51,253 nt of DNA, from assembly GCF_009690905.1 (NCBI RefSeq), contig NZ_VOSW01000068.1, positions 1 through 51,253 on the forward strand, given 5' to 3'. This DNA is from Paraburkholderia madseniana (lineage in GTDB: Bacteria > Pseudomonadota > Gammaproteobacteria > Burkholderiales > Burkholderiaceae). Position 1 is the first letter of the stretch, and the number at the start of each line of letters is the position of its first letter. Shown in pieces: positions 14,825-23,269 of the stretch. The translations under genes were made by a program, and so were the position numbers. Below the pieces are notes generated by a model. That model searched no databases. It was given only the letters and a program-made list of their open reading frames with translations, and was not told the origin of the DNA.

Positions 14825-15856
14825 TTATTCAGCGATCGGCTTGCCCGCAGCGTCCTTCACCTTCGACTTCCACTGCGTGCGGATTTCCGACACAACCGAA
14901 TCCGGCAGCGAGATGTAGTCCAGATCGTTCGCAGCCTGCGAGCCATTCTTGAACGCCCAGTCGAAGAACTTCAGCGTTTCGGTGCCTTGCGCCGGCTTGT
15001 CCTGCGCCGTGTGCAGCAGCACGAACGTTGCGCCGACGATCGGCCATGCGTTCTTGCCCGGCTCGTTCGTCAGGATCTGGTAGAACGACTTCGACCAGTC
15101 CGCGCCCGCTGCCGCTGCCTTGAACGTTTCCGTCTTCGGCTCGACCACCGTGCCCGACGAATTCTTCAGGCCGACATACGTCATCTTGTTCTGCTTCGCG
15201 TACGCCCATTCGACGTAGCCGATTGCGCCCGGCAGACGTTGCACGAAAGCTGCGACGCCGTCGTTGCCCTTGCCGCCCGTACCCGTCGGCCAGTTGACCG
15301 TCGAACCTTCACCAACCTTCGACTTCCAGTCAGCATTGACCTTCGACAGGTAGTTCGTCCAGATGAAGCTGGTGCCCGAACCGTCGGCGCGGCGAACCAC
15401 GGCGATGTCGGTATCCGGCAGCTTAGCCTTCGGGTTCAGCGCAACGATCGCCGGATCGTTCCACTTCTTGATCTTGCCCAGGTAGATGTCGCCGAGCACT
15501 TCGCCCGACAGCGTCAGTTCACCCGGCGTCACGCCCGGCACATTGACGACCGGCACCACGCCGCCGACAACCGTCGGGAACTGGAACAGGCCTTCCTTCG
15601 CGAGGTCTTCGTCCTTCAGCGGAGCGTCCGAACCAGCGAAGTCAACAGTCTTCGCGACGATCTGCTTCACGCCACCCGACGAACCGATACCTTGATAGTT
15701 GACCTTGCCGCCACCCGACTTCTGGTAGGCATCGGCCCACTTCGTGTAGATCGGTGCTGCGAAGGTGCTGCCCGCGCCGGTGATGTCTGCGGCTTGCGCT
15801 GCGATCGCGAAAAGCGCGCCAGCGACGCCAGCGAACACGGTTTGCATCAATTTCAT
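14825..15856 (-). CDS. pstS: Periplasmic phosphate-binding protein PstS
   Basis: 343 residues. A classic signal peptide (MKLMQTVFAGVAGALFAIA) ends with AQA near residue 22, so the mature protein begins ADITGAGSTFAAP. The phosphate-binding loops are visible: GAGSTFAAPIYTKW, GIGSSGGVKQI, FAGSDAPLKDEDL and RRADGSGTSFIWTNYL, all conserved in PstS. It captures orthophosphate in the periplasm and delivers it to PstC/PstA. It is the first gene of the operon, with twin PHO boxes about 70 bases upstream. Confidence 0.98.
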   Translation of the reverse strand: MKLMQTVFAGVAGALFAIAAQAADITGAGSTFAAPIYTKWADAYQKSGGGKVNYQGIGSSGGVKQIVAKTVDFAGSDAPLKDEDLAKEGLFQFPTVVGGVVPVVNVPGVTPGELTLSGEVLGDIYLGKIKKWNDPAIVALNPKAKLPDTDIAVVRRADGSGTSFIWTNYLSKVNADWKSKVGEGSTVNWPTGTGGKGNDGVAAFVQRLPGAIGYVEWAYAKQNKMTYVGLKNSSGTVVEPKTETFKAAAAGADWSKSFYQILTNEPGKNAWPIVGATFVLLHTAQDKPAQGTETLKFFDWAFKNGSQAANDLDYISLPDSVVSEIRTQWKSKVKDAAGKPIAE

Positions 15857-15923
15857 GAGACCTCCAAGGGGTGTGAGCGGTGTGAGCGAGTAACACGAAC
15901 ACCGCGAAGCTTAGGGTCTCTTT

Positions 15924-15962
15924 GTGACAGTAACGTGACTAACCGTGAAACGGATGTGACAG
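15924..15962 (-). promoter_or_regulatory. Twin PHO boxes upstream of pstS
   Basis: Read on the minus strand, four TCAC-containing half-sites lie in a row: CTGTCAC, GTTTCAC, AGTCACG and CTGTCAC. Steps between the TCAC cores are 11, 10 and 11 bases. This matches two adjacent PhoB sites (each a pair of seven-base repeats 11 bases apart) about 70 bases before the pstS start. Confidence 0.8.
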
Positions 15963-16153
15963 TGGGATTACTAAGGTGAAAGGCGCACGCGCGGACAAAT
16001 CGCCGGTTTAGCGGCGTTGCGGGCGTCGTTTTACAGATTAGACGAAAAAAATGGGACGCGAACGTTTGCGTGTGGGGAGACGCGTATTGCAGAGGGGTGC
16101 GGCAGCGGGGACGCGCTCATGGTCGTCCCTCGCCGCCGTAGGCCAGGCGCGGT

Positions 16154-17512
16154 TTAGGCCGTGGCCAGCTTGACCGCGTTAGCGATCGCTTCGGAATGGC
16201 GAACCGCGTCGTCGACTTTTTCCGCCTCCACCATCACGCGCAGAACGGGCTCGGTGCCCGAGGCCCGAATCAGCACGCGGCCGCGGCCGTTCAGCGCTGC
16301 CTCGGCCGTGCTGATGGCGCGGCGGATCGCATCGCTGCCCTTCCAGTCCGCGCCGGGCTGCATCCGCACGTTGATCAGCTTCTGCGGAAACAGCGTCACA
16401 CCGTGGAGCAGTTCGGCGAGCGTTTTGTCGCTGCGCTTCATCGCGGCCAGCACCAGCAGGGCCGACACGATGCCGTCGCCGGTCGAATGGCGGTCAAGGG
16501 AGAGAATATGGCCGGAGCCTTCCGCGCCCAGTTGCCAGCCGTGTTCACGCAACTGTTCGAGCACGTAACGGTCGCCCACCGCCGCACGGACGAACTTCAC
16601 GCCGGCTTCCTGCAGCGCGACTTCGACCGCCATGTTGGTCATCAAGGTGCCGACCGCGCCTTCCACTTTACCGTCGGTCGCCATCCGGTCCTTGACCAGC
16701 ACGTATAGCAACTCGTCGCCGTTATACAGGCGACCTGCCGCGTCCACGACCTGCAGCCGGTCAGCGTCGCCGTCGAGCGCGATGCCGAGGTCCGCGTGGT
16801 TCGCGCGCACCGCGCGCACCAGCGCGTCCGGCGCGGTCGCGCCGACGCCGTCGTTGATGTTGAAGCCGTTCGGCGCGACGCCGATCGGAATCACATCGGC
16901 GCCGAGTTCATGGAACACGTGCGGCGCGACGTCGTACGCGGCACCGTGCGCACAGTCGACCACCAGCTTCAGGCCGCGCAAGTCGAACGCTGCCGGGAAC
17001 GTGCTCTTGCAGAACTCGATATAGCGGCCGGCAGCGTCATCGAGGCGCCGCGCCTTGCCGAGTTGCTCGGAGGCCGCGCACGCGAGCGGCAGGTCGAGTT
17101 GTTCTTCGATCTGCAGTTCCACTTCGTCGGGCAGCTTGTTGCCGTCGGCGGAGAAGAATTTGATGCCGTTGTCGTAGTACGGGTTGTGCGACGCGCTGAT
17201 CACGACGCCCGCGGCGAGCCGCAGTGCGCGCGTCAGATAGGCAATACCCGGGGTCGGCATAGGCCCGGCCAGCATGACGTCGACGCCCGCCGCGGAAAAG
17301 CCCGCTTCGAGCGCGGCTTCGAGCATATAGCCCGACACCCGTGTGTCTTTACCGATCAGCACCGTGGGCCGTGCGCCCGTTCTCGCCCAGCGGTCCGCGC
17401 CCGCGAGCACCTTGCCGGCAGCGTAGCCGAGCCGCAATACAAACTCCGGCGTAATCGGCCCTTCGCCGACCTTGCCCCGAATCCCATCCGTTCCGAAATA
17501 ACGACGTGCCAT
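16154..17512 (-). CDS. glmM: Phosphoglucosamine mutase GlmM
   Basis: 452 residues, as in E. coli (445). It converts glucosamine-6-phosphate to glucosamine-1-phosphate, feeding UDP-GlcNAc for peptidoglycan and lipopolysaccharide. The N-terminal FGTDGIRG motif lies at residues 6-13. The catalytic phosphoserine is Ser108 in VVISASHNPYYDNG, the metal-binding loop is ALDGDADRLQVVD, and the sugar-specificity loop is GAEGSGHILSLDRHSTGDG. The C-terminal phosphate-binding loop is IRASGTEPVLRVMVEA. It follows folP by 28 bases on the same strand, as in E. coli. The next 300 bases downstream contain the pstS promoter region. Confidence 0.97.
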   Translation of the reverse strand: MARRYFGTDGIRGKVGEGPITPEFVLRLGYAAGKVLAGADRWARTGARPTVLIGKDTRVSGYMLEAALEAGFSAAGVDVMLAGPMPTPGIAYLTRALRLAAGVVISASHNPYYDNGIKFFSADGNKLPDEVELQIEEQLDLPLACAASEQLGKARRLDDAAGRYIEFCKSTFPAAFDLRGLKLVVDCAHGAAYDVAPHVFHELGADVIPIGVAPNGFNINDGVGATAPDALVRAVRANHADLGIALDGDADRLQVVDAAGRLYNGDELLYVLVKDRMATDGKVEGAVGTLMTNMAVEVALQEAGVKFVRAAVGDRYVLEQLREHGWQLGAEGSGHILSLDRHSTGDGIVSALLVLAAMKRSDKTLAELLHGVTLFPQKLINVRMQPGADWKGSDAIRRAISTAEAALNGRGRVLIRASGTEPVLRVMVEAEKVDDAVRHSEAIANAVKLATA

Positions 17513-17540
17513 GTTTTATGTTCCTCCTTGGCTTGCGGGT

Positions 17541-18440
17541 TCAGCCGCGCGCGCGGCTGTGATTCGCCGCGTCGCGCATGGCCGCCCATACTTTCAATGC
17601 ATCCACTGTTTGCGCGACATCGTGCACGCGCAGAATTGCCGCACCGCGCCCGGCAGCACACACCGCTGCGGCGATGCTGCCCGCGACGCGCTCCGGCGCC
17701 GGGCGTCCGACAACCGCGCCGACCATCGACTTGCGCGACATGCCGGCGAGAATGGGGTACGGCGGCTCGGCCCGCGGCGCCGTGTCCGGCAGGTGCGCGA
17801 GCAGCGCGTAATTGTGTTCGATCACCGCTTTGCCGAAACCAAAGCCCGGGTCCACGCTGATGCGAGCACGAGCGATGCCCGCCTGCTTCAGAGTTGCTAC
17901 CCGTTCTTCGAGAAATTGCCGCACCTCGCTCACCACGTCGTCATAGACGGGCTCACCGAGCTGCATGGTCTGCGGCTCGCCGAGCATATGCATCACACAC
18001 AGACCGCATTCGCTGTCGCGTACGGCGTCGACCGCACCGGGCATCCGGAAGCCCCAGATATCGTTGATCAGGTCGGCGCCCGCGGTCAGTGCGTGACGCA
18101 TCACTTCCGGCTTGTACGTATCCACCGACAACGGCACATTCGCGCCGCGCAGTTGTTCGACCAGCGGGATCACCCGCTCAAGTTCTTCGTCGAGCGGCAC
18201 GGGCGGCGCACCCGGACGGGTCGACTCGCCGCCGATGTCGATGATGTCCGCGCCGTCGAGCATCATGCGCTCGGCCTGGCGTAGCGCATCGCCGCGCATC
18301 GCGTACTGACCGCCGTCGGAAAACGAGTCGGGCGTGACGTTCAGGATGCCCATGATCAACGGGCGTTCAAAGGTCAGCTTGAAGCGGCCGCATTGCAGCG
18401 GTTCGGGGAGGGGAAGAGATGGAAATTCGACTTTCGACAC
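17541..18440 (-). CDS. folP: Dihydropteroate synthase FolP
   Basis: 299 residues from a GTG at 18440. It condenses p-aminobenzoate with dihydropterin pyrophosphate in folate synthesis and is the sulfonamide target. The TIM-barrel motifs are clear: IMGILNVTPDSFSDGG, IIDIGGESTRPGA, PLSVDTYKPEVM, LINDIWGFR, DPGFGFGKAVIEHN and GMSRKSMVG. The start is uncertain. The only in-frame ATG-like start upstream (18506) lies within the ftsH terminator stem, so a GTG at 18440 or 18455 must be used, and neither has a good ribosome site. It sits between ftsH and glmM as in E. coli. Confidence 0.93.
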   Translation of the reverse strand: MSKVEFPSLPLPEPLQCGRFKLTFERPLIMGILNVTPDSFSDGGQYAMRGDALRQAERMMLDGADIIDIGGESTRPGAPPVPLDEELERVIPLVEQLRGANVPLSVDTYKPEVMRHALTAGADLINDIWGFRMPGAVDAVRDSECGLCVMHMLGEPQTMQLGEPVYDDVVSEVRQFLEERVATLKQAGIARARISVDPGFGFGKAVIEHNYALLAHLPDTAPRAEPPYPILAGMSRKSMVGAVVGRPAPERVAGSIAAAVCAAGRGAAILRVHDVAQTVDALKVWAAMRDAANHSRARG

Positions 18441-18472
18441 GTAGCGGTCAATCACGTAAAACGAATAAATGC

Positions 18473-18503
18473 AAAACGGGCCGGTGTGAATCACACCGGC
18501 CCG
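18473..18503 (-). terminator. Terminator hairpin after ftsH
   Basis: CGGGCCGGTGTG (18477-18488) and CACACCGGCCCG (18492-18503) form a perfect 12-bp stem with a three-base loop, 20 bases after the ftsH stop. On the minus strand it is followed by the T-rich sequence TTTTGCATTTATTCGTTTT. It separates ftsH from folP-glmM, which must rely on read-through or a promoter in the T-rich stretch. Confidence 0.85.
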
Positions 18504-18523
18504 CACTTTCTACTGGTCGCCGA

Positions 18524-20413
18524 TCAGGCCGGCGCGGTCGCGCTGCCCGGCTTGACCTCGGTGCCCGGGCTGCCACCCGACGAGGCGTCGCCAACCGACG
18601 GCGGCGAGCTCTTCGGCGAACGCGGCGGACGGCCTGCCATGATATCGTTGATCTGATCGGCGTCGATCGTTTCCCACTCCATCAGCGCGGCGGTCATCGC
18701 TTCAACCTTGTCGCGGTTCTCGTCCAGCAGGCGCTTGGCGAGGTTGTACTGCTCGTCGAGCACGCGGCGGATTTCCGCGTCGACCTTTTGCTGCGTCGCT
18801 TCCGAAATGGTCCGCGTGAAGCCACGGCCAAACGGCGTTGCGTCGTTTTCGTCGTCGACGTAGACCATCGGTCCGAGTGCGTCGGTCATACCGAAGCGAG
18901 CCACCATGGCGCGGGCCGTAGCCGTTGCCTTGTTGAAATCGTCCGACGCGCCGGTGCTGATCAGGTTCAGGAACAGCTCTTCCGCGACACGGCCACCGAA
19001 CAGGATCGCGAGGCGATCCAGCAGGTAGTCCTTCGAATACGTTTCGTTGTCATGTTCCGGCAACTGCCACGTCACACCCAGCGCTCGGCCGCGCGGAATA
19101 ATCGTGACCTTGTGCACCGGATCAGCCTTCGGCAACAGCTTGGCGATCACCGCGTGACCCGACTCGTGATACGCGGTGGCGCGCTTCGATTCTTCGCGAA
19201 TCACGGCCGACTTGCGCTCCGGACCCATGAAGATCTTGTCCTTCGCGTCTTCGAAATCCGCCATCTCGACGATGCGCTTGCCGCGGCGGGCCGCGAACAA
19301 TGCTGCCTCGTTGACCAGGTTCGCCAGATCGGCGCCCGAGAAGCCCGGCGTGCCGCGTGCGATCACCGCTGCGTCGACGTCGTTCGAAATCGGCACCTTG
19401 CGCAGGTGAACCTTCATGATGTGCTCGCGACCACGGATGTCCGGCAGACCGACGTACACCTGACGGTCGAAACGGCCCGGACGCAGCAGCGCCTTGTCGA
19501 GCACGTCCGAACGGTTCGTGGCAGCGATCACGATCACGCCCGAGTTCGCTTCGAAGCCGTCCATCTCGACCAGCATCTGGTTCAAGGTCTGTTCGCGCTC
19601 GTCGTTACCGCCGCCCATGCCGGCGCCGCGATGACGGCCGACCGCGTCGATTTCGTCGATGAACACGATACACGGCGCATGCTTCTTGGCCTGCTCGAAC
19701 ATGTCGCGCACACGAGCCGCACCTACGCCTACAAACATTTCCACGAAGTCCGAACCCGAGATGCTGAAGAACGGCACCTTCGCCTCACCGGCGATAGCGC
19801 GCGCCAGCAGCGTCTTACCCGTTCCCGGTGGGCCGACCAGCAGCACGCCGCGCGGAATGCGTCCGCCCAGCTTCTGGAATTTCTGCGGATCGCGCAGGAA
19901 GTCGACCAGTTCGGAAACTTCTTCCTTGGCTTCGTCGCAACCGGCGACGTCGGTGAAATTGATTGCGTTGTTGTTTTCGTCGATCAGACGTGCACGGGAT
20001 TTACCGAACGAGAACGCACCGCCTTTCCCGCCTCCCTGCATCTGTCGCATCATGTAGAACCAGAAGCCGATGATCAGGATCGTTGGTCCGAGGTAGTACA
20101 GCGCGGACACCAGCGCATTCGGTTCGTCATCAGCCTTCCCGCTCACCTGAACGCCATACTTCATCAGATCGCCGACCATCCAGATGTCGCCGGGCGACAC
20201 GATCTGGTACTTCTGGCCGTCTGCTGGAGTGACCGTGAGGTTCCGCCCCTGGACAATGACGTTCTTGACTTTGCCGTTCTTCGCGTCGTCCATGAACTGC
20301 GAATAGGAAACGCCTTCCTGGACACGGGGCTTGTCGAACTGCTTGAACACCGTAAACAGCACCAGTGCGATAACCAGCCACACTGCTGCTTTCGAAAACA
20401 TATTGTTGTTCAA
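18524..20413 (-). CDS. ftsH: ATP-dependent zinc metalloprotease FtsH
   Basis: 629 residues. Two N-terminal membrane helices (about residues 5-20 and 100-120) bracket a small periplasmic domain. The AAA module has Walker A GPPGTGKT, Walker B CIVFIDEIDAVGRHRG, the pore loop FVEMFVGVGAARVRD and the second region of homology ATNRSDVLDKALLRPGRFDR. The protease domain carries the zinc motif HESGH in TAYHESGHAVIAKLL. The C-terminal tail is Pro/Ser/Gly-rich. FtsH degrades misassembled membrane proteins and regulators such as LpxC and RpoH in E. coli. It follows rlmE as in E. coli, with a 189-base gap, and ends in a strong terminator. Confidence 0.98.
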   Translation of the reverse strand: MNNNMFSKAAVWLVIALVLFTVFKQFDKPRVQEGVSYSQFMDDAKNGKVKNVIVQGRNLTVTPADGQKYQIVSPGDIWMVGDLMKYGVQVSGKADDEPNALVSALYYLGPTILIIGFWFYMMRQMQGGGKGGAFSFGKSRARLIDENNNAINFTDVAGCDEAKEEVSELVDFLRDPQKFQKLGGRIPRGVLLVGPPGTGKTLLARAIAGEAKVPFFSISGSDFVEMFVGVGAARVRDMFEQAKKHAPCIVFIDEIDAVGRHRGAGMGGGNDEREQTLNQMLVEMDGFEANSGVIVIAATNRSDVLDKALLRPGRFDRQVYVGLPDIRGREHIMKVHLRKVPISNDVDAAVIARGTPGFSGADLANLVNEAALFAARRGKRIVEMADFEDAKDKIFMGPERKSAVIREESKRATAYHESGHAVIAKLLPKADPVHKVTIIPRGRALGVTWQLPEHDNETYSKDYLLDRLAILFGGRVAEELFLNLISTGASDDFNKATATARAMVARFGMTDALGPMVYVDDENDATPFGRGFTRTISEATQQKVDAEIRRVLDEQYNLAKRLLDENRDKVEAMTAALMEWETIDADQINDIMAGRPPRSPKSSPPSVGDASSGGSPGTEVKPGSATAPA

Positions 20414-20602
20414 AGCACCACTCCTTCACTTAGACGGGCGCCTACATTTGCCTTGCGGCACCACGAAAGCATTCTAATCCAGTCCGCAGACCCCTGCCAT
20501 AAGGTTTCACTACCACACAAATAGCGTAGCGGGCCATTTCAGCGCCAATTTCCGGTGCTGTAGGCACATTATCGGCAGATGCGGAACCTTCCTGCAGCGC
20601 AC

Positions 20603-21265
20603 CTATGCGGGCCGCTTCAGATGCTTACCCAAAATAAACGTTTCTGACGATTTGTCCCGCGAGGCTTTCGGCTTGCGGGCCGCCACCACCTTGAACTGGC
20701 GCTTGAACTTTTCGACAATCTGGCTGTAACCGCTGCCATGAAAACATTTGACTAAAAGGGCGCCATCCGGCTTCAGGTGGTTTTGCGAAAACTCCATCGC
20801 GATATCGCACAGATGCTCGATTCGCGCGGCATCCGCGACCGCCACTCCCGACAGGTTGGGCGCCATATCCGAAATTACAAGATCAACCTGGCGTTCGCCG
20901 ACTAATTCTTCGAGTTGCTCGAGAACCGAGTCTTCGCGGAAGTCGCCCTGAATGAAATGGACGTCGGCGATCGGTTCCATCGGCAGCATGTCCAGCGCGA
21001 TGATCGTGCCGTCGATGCCGCCCTCGCGCTCGGCGTCGCGCTGCGAGCCCTTGGCGAGCTTGTTGCGGGCGTACTGGCTCCAACTGCCCGGTACCGAGCC
21101 GAGATCGACGATCACCTGGCCTGGCCGGATCAGCTTGTCCTGCTCGTCGATTTCCTTCAGCTTGTAGGCTGCACGGGCGCGATAGCCCTCCCGCTGCGCC
21201 ATTTTGACGTACGGGTCATTGATGTGATCATGCAACCACGCCGTGTTGAACTTGTTTTTTGCCAT
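20603..21265 (-). CDS. rlmE: 23S rRNA U2552 2'-O-methyltransferase RlmE (FtsJ)
   Basis: 220 residues versus 209 in E. coli. It methylates U2552 of the A loop of 23S rRNA using S-adenosylmethionine. The substrate-binding N-terminus (HLNDPYVKMAQREGYRARAAY-like) and the SAM motif VIVDLGSVPGSWSQYA are clear. The catalytic tetrad can be placed at Lys35, Asp133 (ISDMAPNLSG), Lys173 (LLVKCFHG) and Glu208. It lies before ftsH on the same strand and divergent from yhbY, matching the conserved yhbY-rlmE-ftsH arrangement. Confidence 0.96.
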   Translation of the reverse strand: MAKNKFNTAWLHDHINDPYVKMAQREGYRARAAYKLKEIDEQDKLIRPGQVIVDLGSVPGSWSQYARNKLAKGSQRDAEREGGIDGTIIALDMLPMEPIADVHFIQGDFREDSVLEQLEELVGERQVDLVISDMAPNLSGVAVADAARIEHLCDIAMEFSQNHLKPDGALLVKCFHGSGYSQIVEKFKRQFKVVAARKPKASRDKSSETFILGKHLKRPA

Positions 21266-21447
21266 TAAAGGTGAACTCTTGCTGCGAAATGTGGCGCTTT
21301 AGGGGATAATACGCGGTTAATTCGCGCGGCCACCGCCAAAACTGGCAGTCATCCGCGATTCTGTTGTTCTGACGCGCCGCCCTGCGCTATTGGCCGAATC
21401 TCTCGGAAATGCAGGTGCCGCCATTTTAGTCGAGTCTCCCACTTTCC

Positions 21448-21978
21448 ATGCCAGCCCTTAAAGTCTCTTCCGACCAACGCGCCGAGTTGCGCTCCCAGGC
21501 ACATGCGCTCAAACCGGTCGTGCTCGTCGGCGCCGAAGGCTTGACCGACGCTGTGCTGTCGGAAATCAAGGTCCACCTTGGCGCGCATCAACTGATCAAG
21601 ATCCGCGTGTTCGGCGACGAACGCGAAGAACGCATCGCCGTCTACGAACAGATCTGCGACACGCTGAACGCCGCGCCGATCCAGCATATCGGCAAGCTGC
21701 TGGTGATCTGGAAGCCGGAAGCGGCAGTACAACCGGCTGTCAAGACCAAGCGCGGCGCCCTGCCGAGCGCCCGCGAAGCGGCTGTCGAAGCCAAACCGGG
21801 TAAAGGCCGCGCACCGCGCGTGGTCACGGTGGTGAAGCCCAGCGAAATCCCGATGCGCAAGCCGAAGGCAAAAGCGGTCGTGGTGCGCGGCAATGAACGC
21901 GTCACGCAAGGCGGCAATATCAAACGCGCCAAGAAGCGCCAGACCAGCGCGAAGCGCGCGCATCAGTCGTCGAAGTAA
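21448..21978 (+). CDS. yhbY: CRM-domain RNA-binding protein YhbY, extended
   Basis: 176 residues. Residues 1-95 are a YhbY/CRM domain: RAELRSQAHALKPVVLVGAEGLTDAV, then LIKIRVFGDEREER with the conserved GxxG-like loop region. YhbY associates with pre-50S ribosomal particles in E. coli, where it is only 97 residues long. Here about 80 extra residues follow, rich in Lys, Arg and Pro and ending with RAKKRQTSAKRAHQSSK, which suggests a disordered RNA-binding tail. The ATG at 21448 starts MPALKVSSDQRAEL. It is divergent from rlmE across a 180-base shared promoter region. A 9-bp hairpin without a T run (about 21989-22013) follows. Confidence 0.9.
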   Translation: MPALKVSSDQRAELRSQAHALKPVVLVGAEGLTDAVLSEIKVHLGAHQLIKIRVFGDEREERIAVYEQICDTLNAAPIQHIGKLLVIWKPEAAVQPAVKTKRGALPSAREAAVEAKPGKGRAPRVVTVVKPSEIPMRKPKAKAVVVRGNERVTQGGNIKRAKKRQTSAKRAHQSSK

Positions 21979-22110
21979 GCGAATGATGAGGGTGCGGGCG
22001 GTGTCCGCACCTTGGGGTGAACTGCTCAGGCGGCCTGGCTGATGCCTATTTGATGCCCATTTGGGTAGCGCTGCAGGCAAACCCGCTCAAGCAAGGTAGA
22101 ACCATACCAC

Positions 22111-22620
22111 TCAACTGGTTACTTTCCCCGCAGCGCCGCGAGCGCCCTGCTCCGCGGTCACAATGCCGACGCTCGCCGGCAGCTTCCACACCAGCACCAC
22201 ACCCAGCAGACTTTCGATCAGGTAAAACAGACTCGATACGCCGTGCAGGATGCCAAAGCGCGTTGCATAAGCCGAATGCCCGACATCACTGCCCGCTTCC
22301 AGCGCGGCAATGCGCATTGCATTCATGAACGGCTGCAGCGCAAAGTAACCCACCAGCACGCACACCAGCATGCCGACGATCAACCAGCGCAAACGACGAT
22401 AAGCGTCGCTGCCCCGGCGCACCAGTACGTTCGCGAGACCCAGCAGCAAAATGCCGCACACCGCGCCCAGCACGCCCTCGATACGAAACAGTTGCGCCGC
22501 CACGGCGCCCGCCGTCATGCGATCGAGCGACGTGAACAACACCGGCGCGACGGCATAGCCGATAGTCAGCAGACTACCGACCCACACCACCGTCAGCAGA
22601 CGGAACAGTCGATGCGGCAT
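22111..22620 (-). CDS. DUF4149 membrane protein
   Basis: 169 residues from the ATG at 22620; a TTG at 22644 overlapping the greA stop would add eight residues. Four hydrophobic helices are visible, beginning with LFRLLTVVWVGSLLTIGYAV and ending with YLIESLLGVVLVWKL, the DUF4149 layout. The loop YATRFGILHGVSSLFYL is a conserved family block. The function is unknown. The start lies only 20 bases after the greA stop, so it is very likely co-transcribed with greA. The last residues are Ala/Gly-rich and soluble. Confidence 0.85.
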   Translation of the reverse strand: MPHRLFRLLTVVWVGSLLTIGYAVAPVLFTSLDRMTAGAVAAQLFRIEGVLGAVCGILLLGLANVLVRRGSDAYRRLRWLIVGMLVCVLVGYFALQPFMNAMRIAALEAGSDVGHSAYATRFGILHGVSSLFYLIESLLGVVLVWKLPASVGIVTAEQGARGAAGKVTS

Positions 22621-22640
22621 CAAGGACACCGGGGCCGCCT

Positions 22641-23117
22641 TCAAACGTAGCTAACCGCGATGATTTCGTACTCGCGCACGCCGCCCGGCGCCTGCACCGA
22701 TGCAACGTCGCCTTCCGACTTGCCGATCAACGCGCGCGCGATCGGCGAGCTGATCGAGATCAGACCGTGGTCAATGTCCGCTTCATCGTCGCCGACGATC
22801 TGGTACTTGACCTTCGCACCCGAATCGAGGTCTTCGAGTTCGAGCGTCGCGCCGAACACCACGCGCCCGTCCGCCTCGACCGCCGCCGGGTCGATCACCT
22901 GCGCCCCGGCCAGCTTCGATTCGATTTCGGCAATACGGCCTTCGATGAAGCCCTGCTTTTCCTTCGCCGCGTCGTATTCCGCGTTTTCCGACAGATCGCC
23001 CTGGGCACGCGCTTCCGCGATCGAATTGATCACGGAGGGACGCTCAACCGATTTCAGGCGCTGCAATTCATCGCGCAACATTTCCGCGCCGCGCTTAGTC
23101 AATGGAACAGTGCTCAT
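22641..23117 (-). CDS. greA: Transcription elongation factor GreA
   Basis: 158 residues from the ATG at 23117 (MSTVPLTKRGAEML), identical in length to E. coli GreA. An open frame reaches further upstream, but it runs through the terminator hairpin and is not coding. The N-terminal coiled coil has the conserved acidic tip (ARAQGDLSENAEYDAAKEKQ) that enters the RNA polymerase secondary channel and stimulates transcript cleavage. The C-terminal domain ends with GGVREYEIIAVSYV. It lies downstream of carB and a very large hairpin, which may control its expression; the DUF4149 gene follows. Confidence 0.96.
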   Translation of the reverse strand: MSTVPLTKRGAEMLRDELQRLKSVERPSVINSIAEARAQGDLSENAEYDAAKEKQGFIEGRIAEIESKLAGAQVIDPAAVEADGRVVFGATLELEDLDSGAKVKYQIVGDDEADIDHGLISISSPIARALIGKSEGDVASVQAPGGVREYEIIAVSYV

Positions 23118-23144
23118 AAACAACTCTATGCAAAAAACAGCCGT

Positions 23145-23239
23145 AAAAAAAATCACCGCGGTTAAGTGCATTCCGCGGGGGCCGGAGCACCGGGGGAAAC
23201 CCGGGCCCAAAGCACCTGCGGAACGCCGCTTAACCGCGG
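23145..23239 (-). terminator. Large nested terminator/attenuator between carB and greA
   Basis: Outer arms CCGCGGTTAAG (23156-23166) and CTTAACCGCGG (23229-23239) are exact complements. Inside them a second stem TTCCGC/GCGGAA and an inner GC-rich hairpin stack collinearly. On the minus strand the outer stem is followed, after TGA, by eight T residues (23145-23152), 28 bases before the greA ATG. It fits an intrinsic terminator for carAB, or an attenuator in the greA leader. Confidence 0.85.
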
Positions 23240-23269
23240 CACTTACATCTTGGACAGGTATTCGAAGCC

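Noticed and set aside
16031..16070. Possible glmM terminator near a T7 tract
   Set aside because: The preceding GACGCGAACGTTTGCGT element is a palindrome without a usable loop, so no convincing hairpin.
18419..20524. 701-codon plus-strand open frame
   Set aside because: Antisense to ftsH; same compositional artefact.
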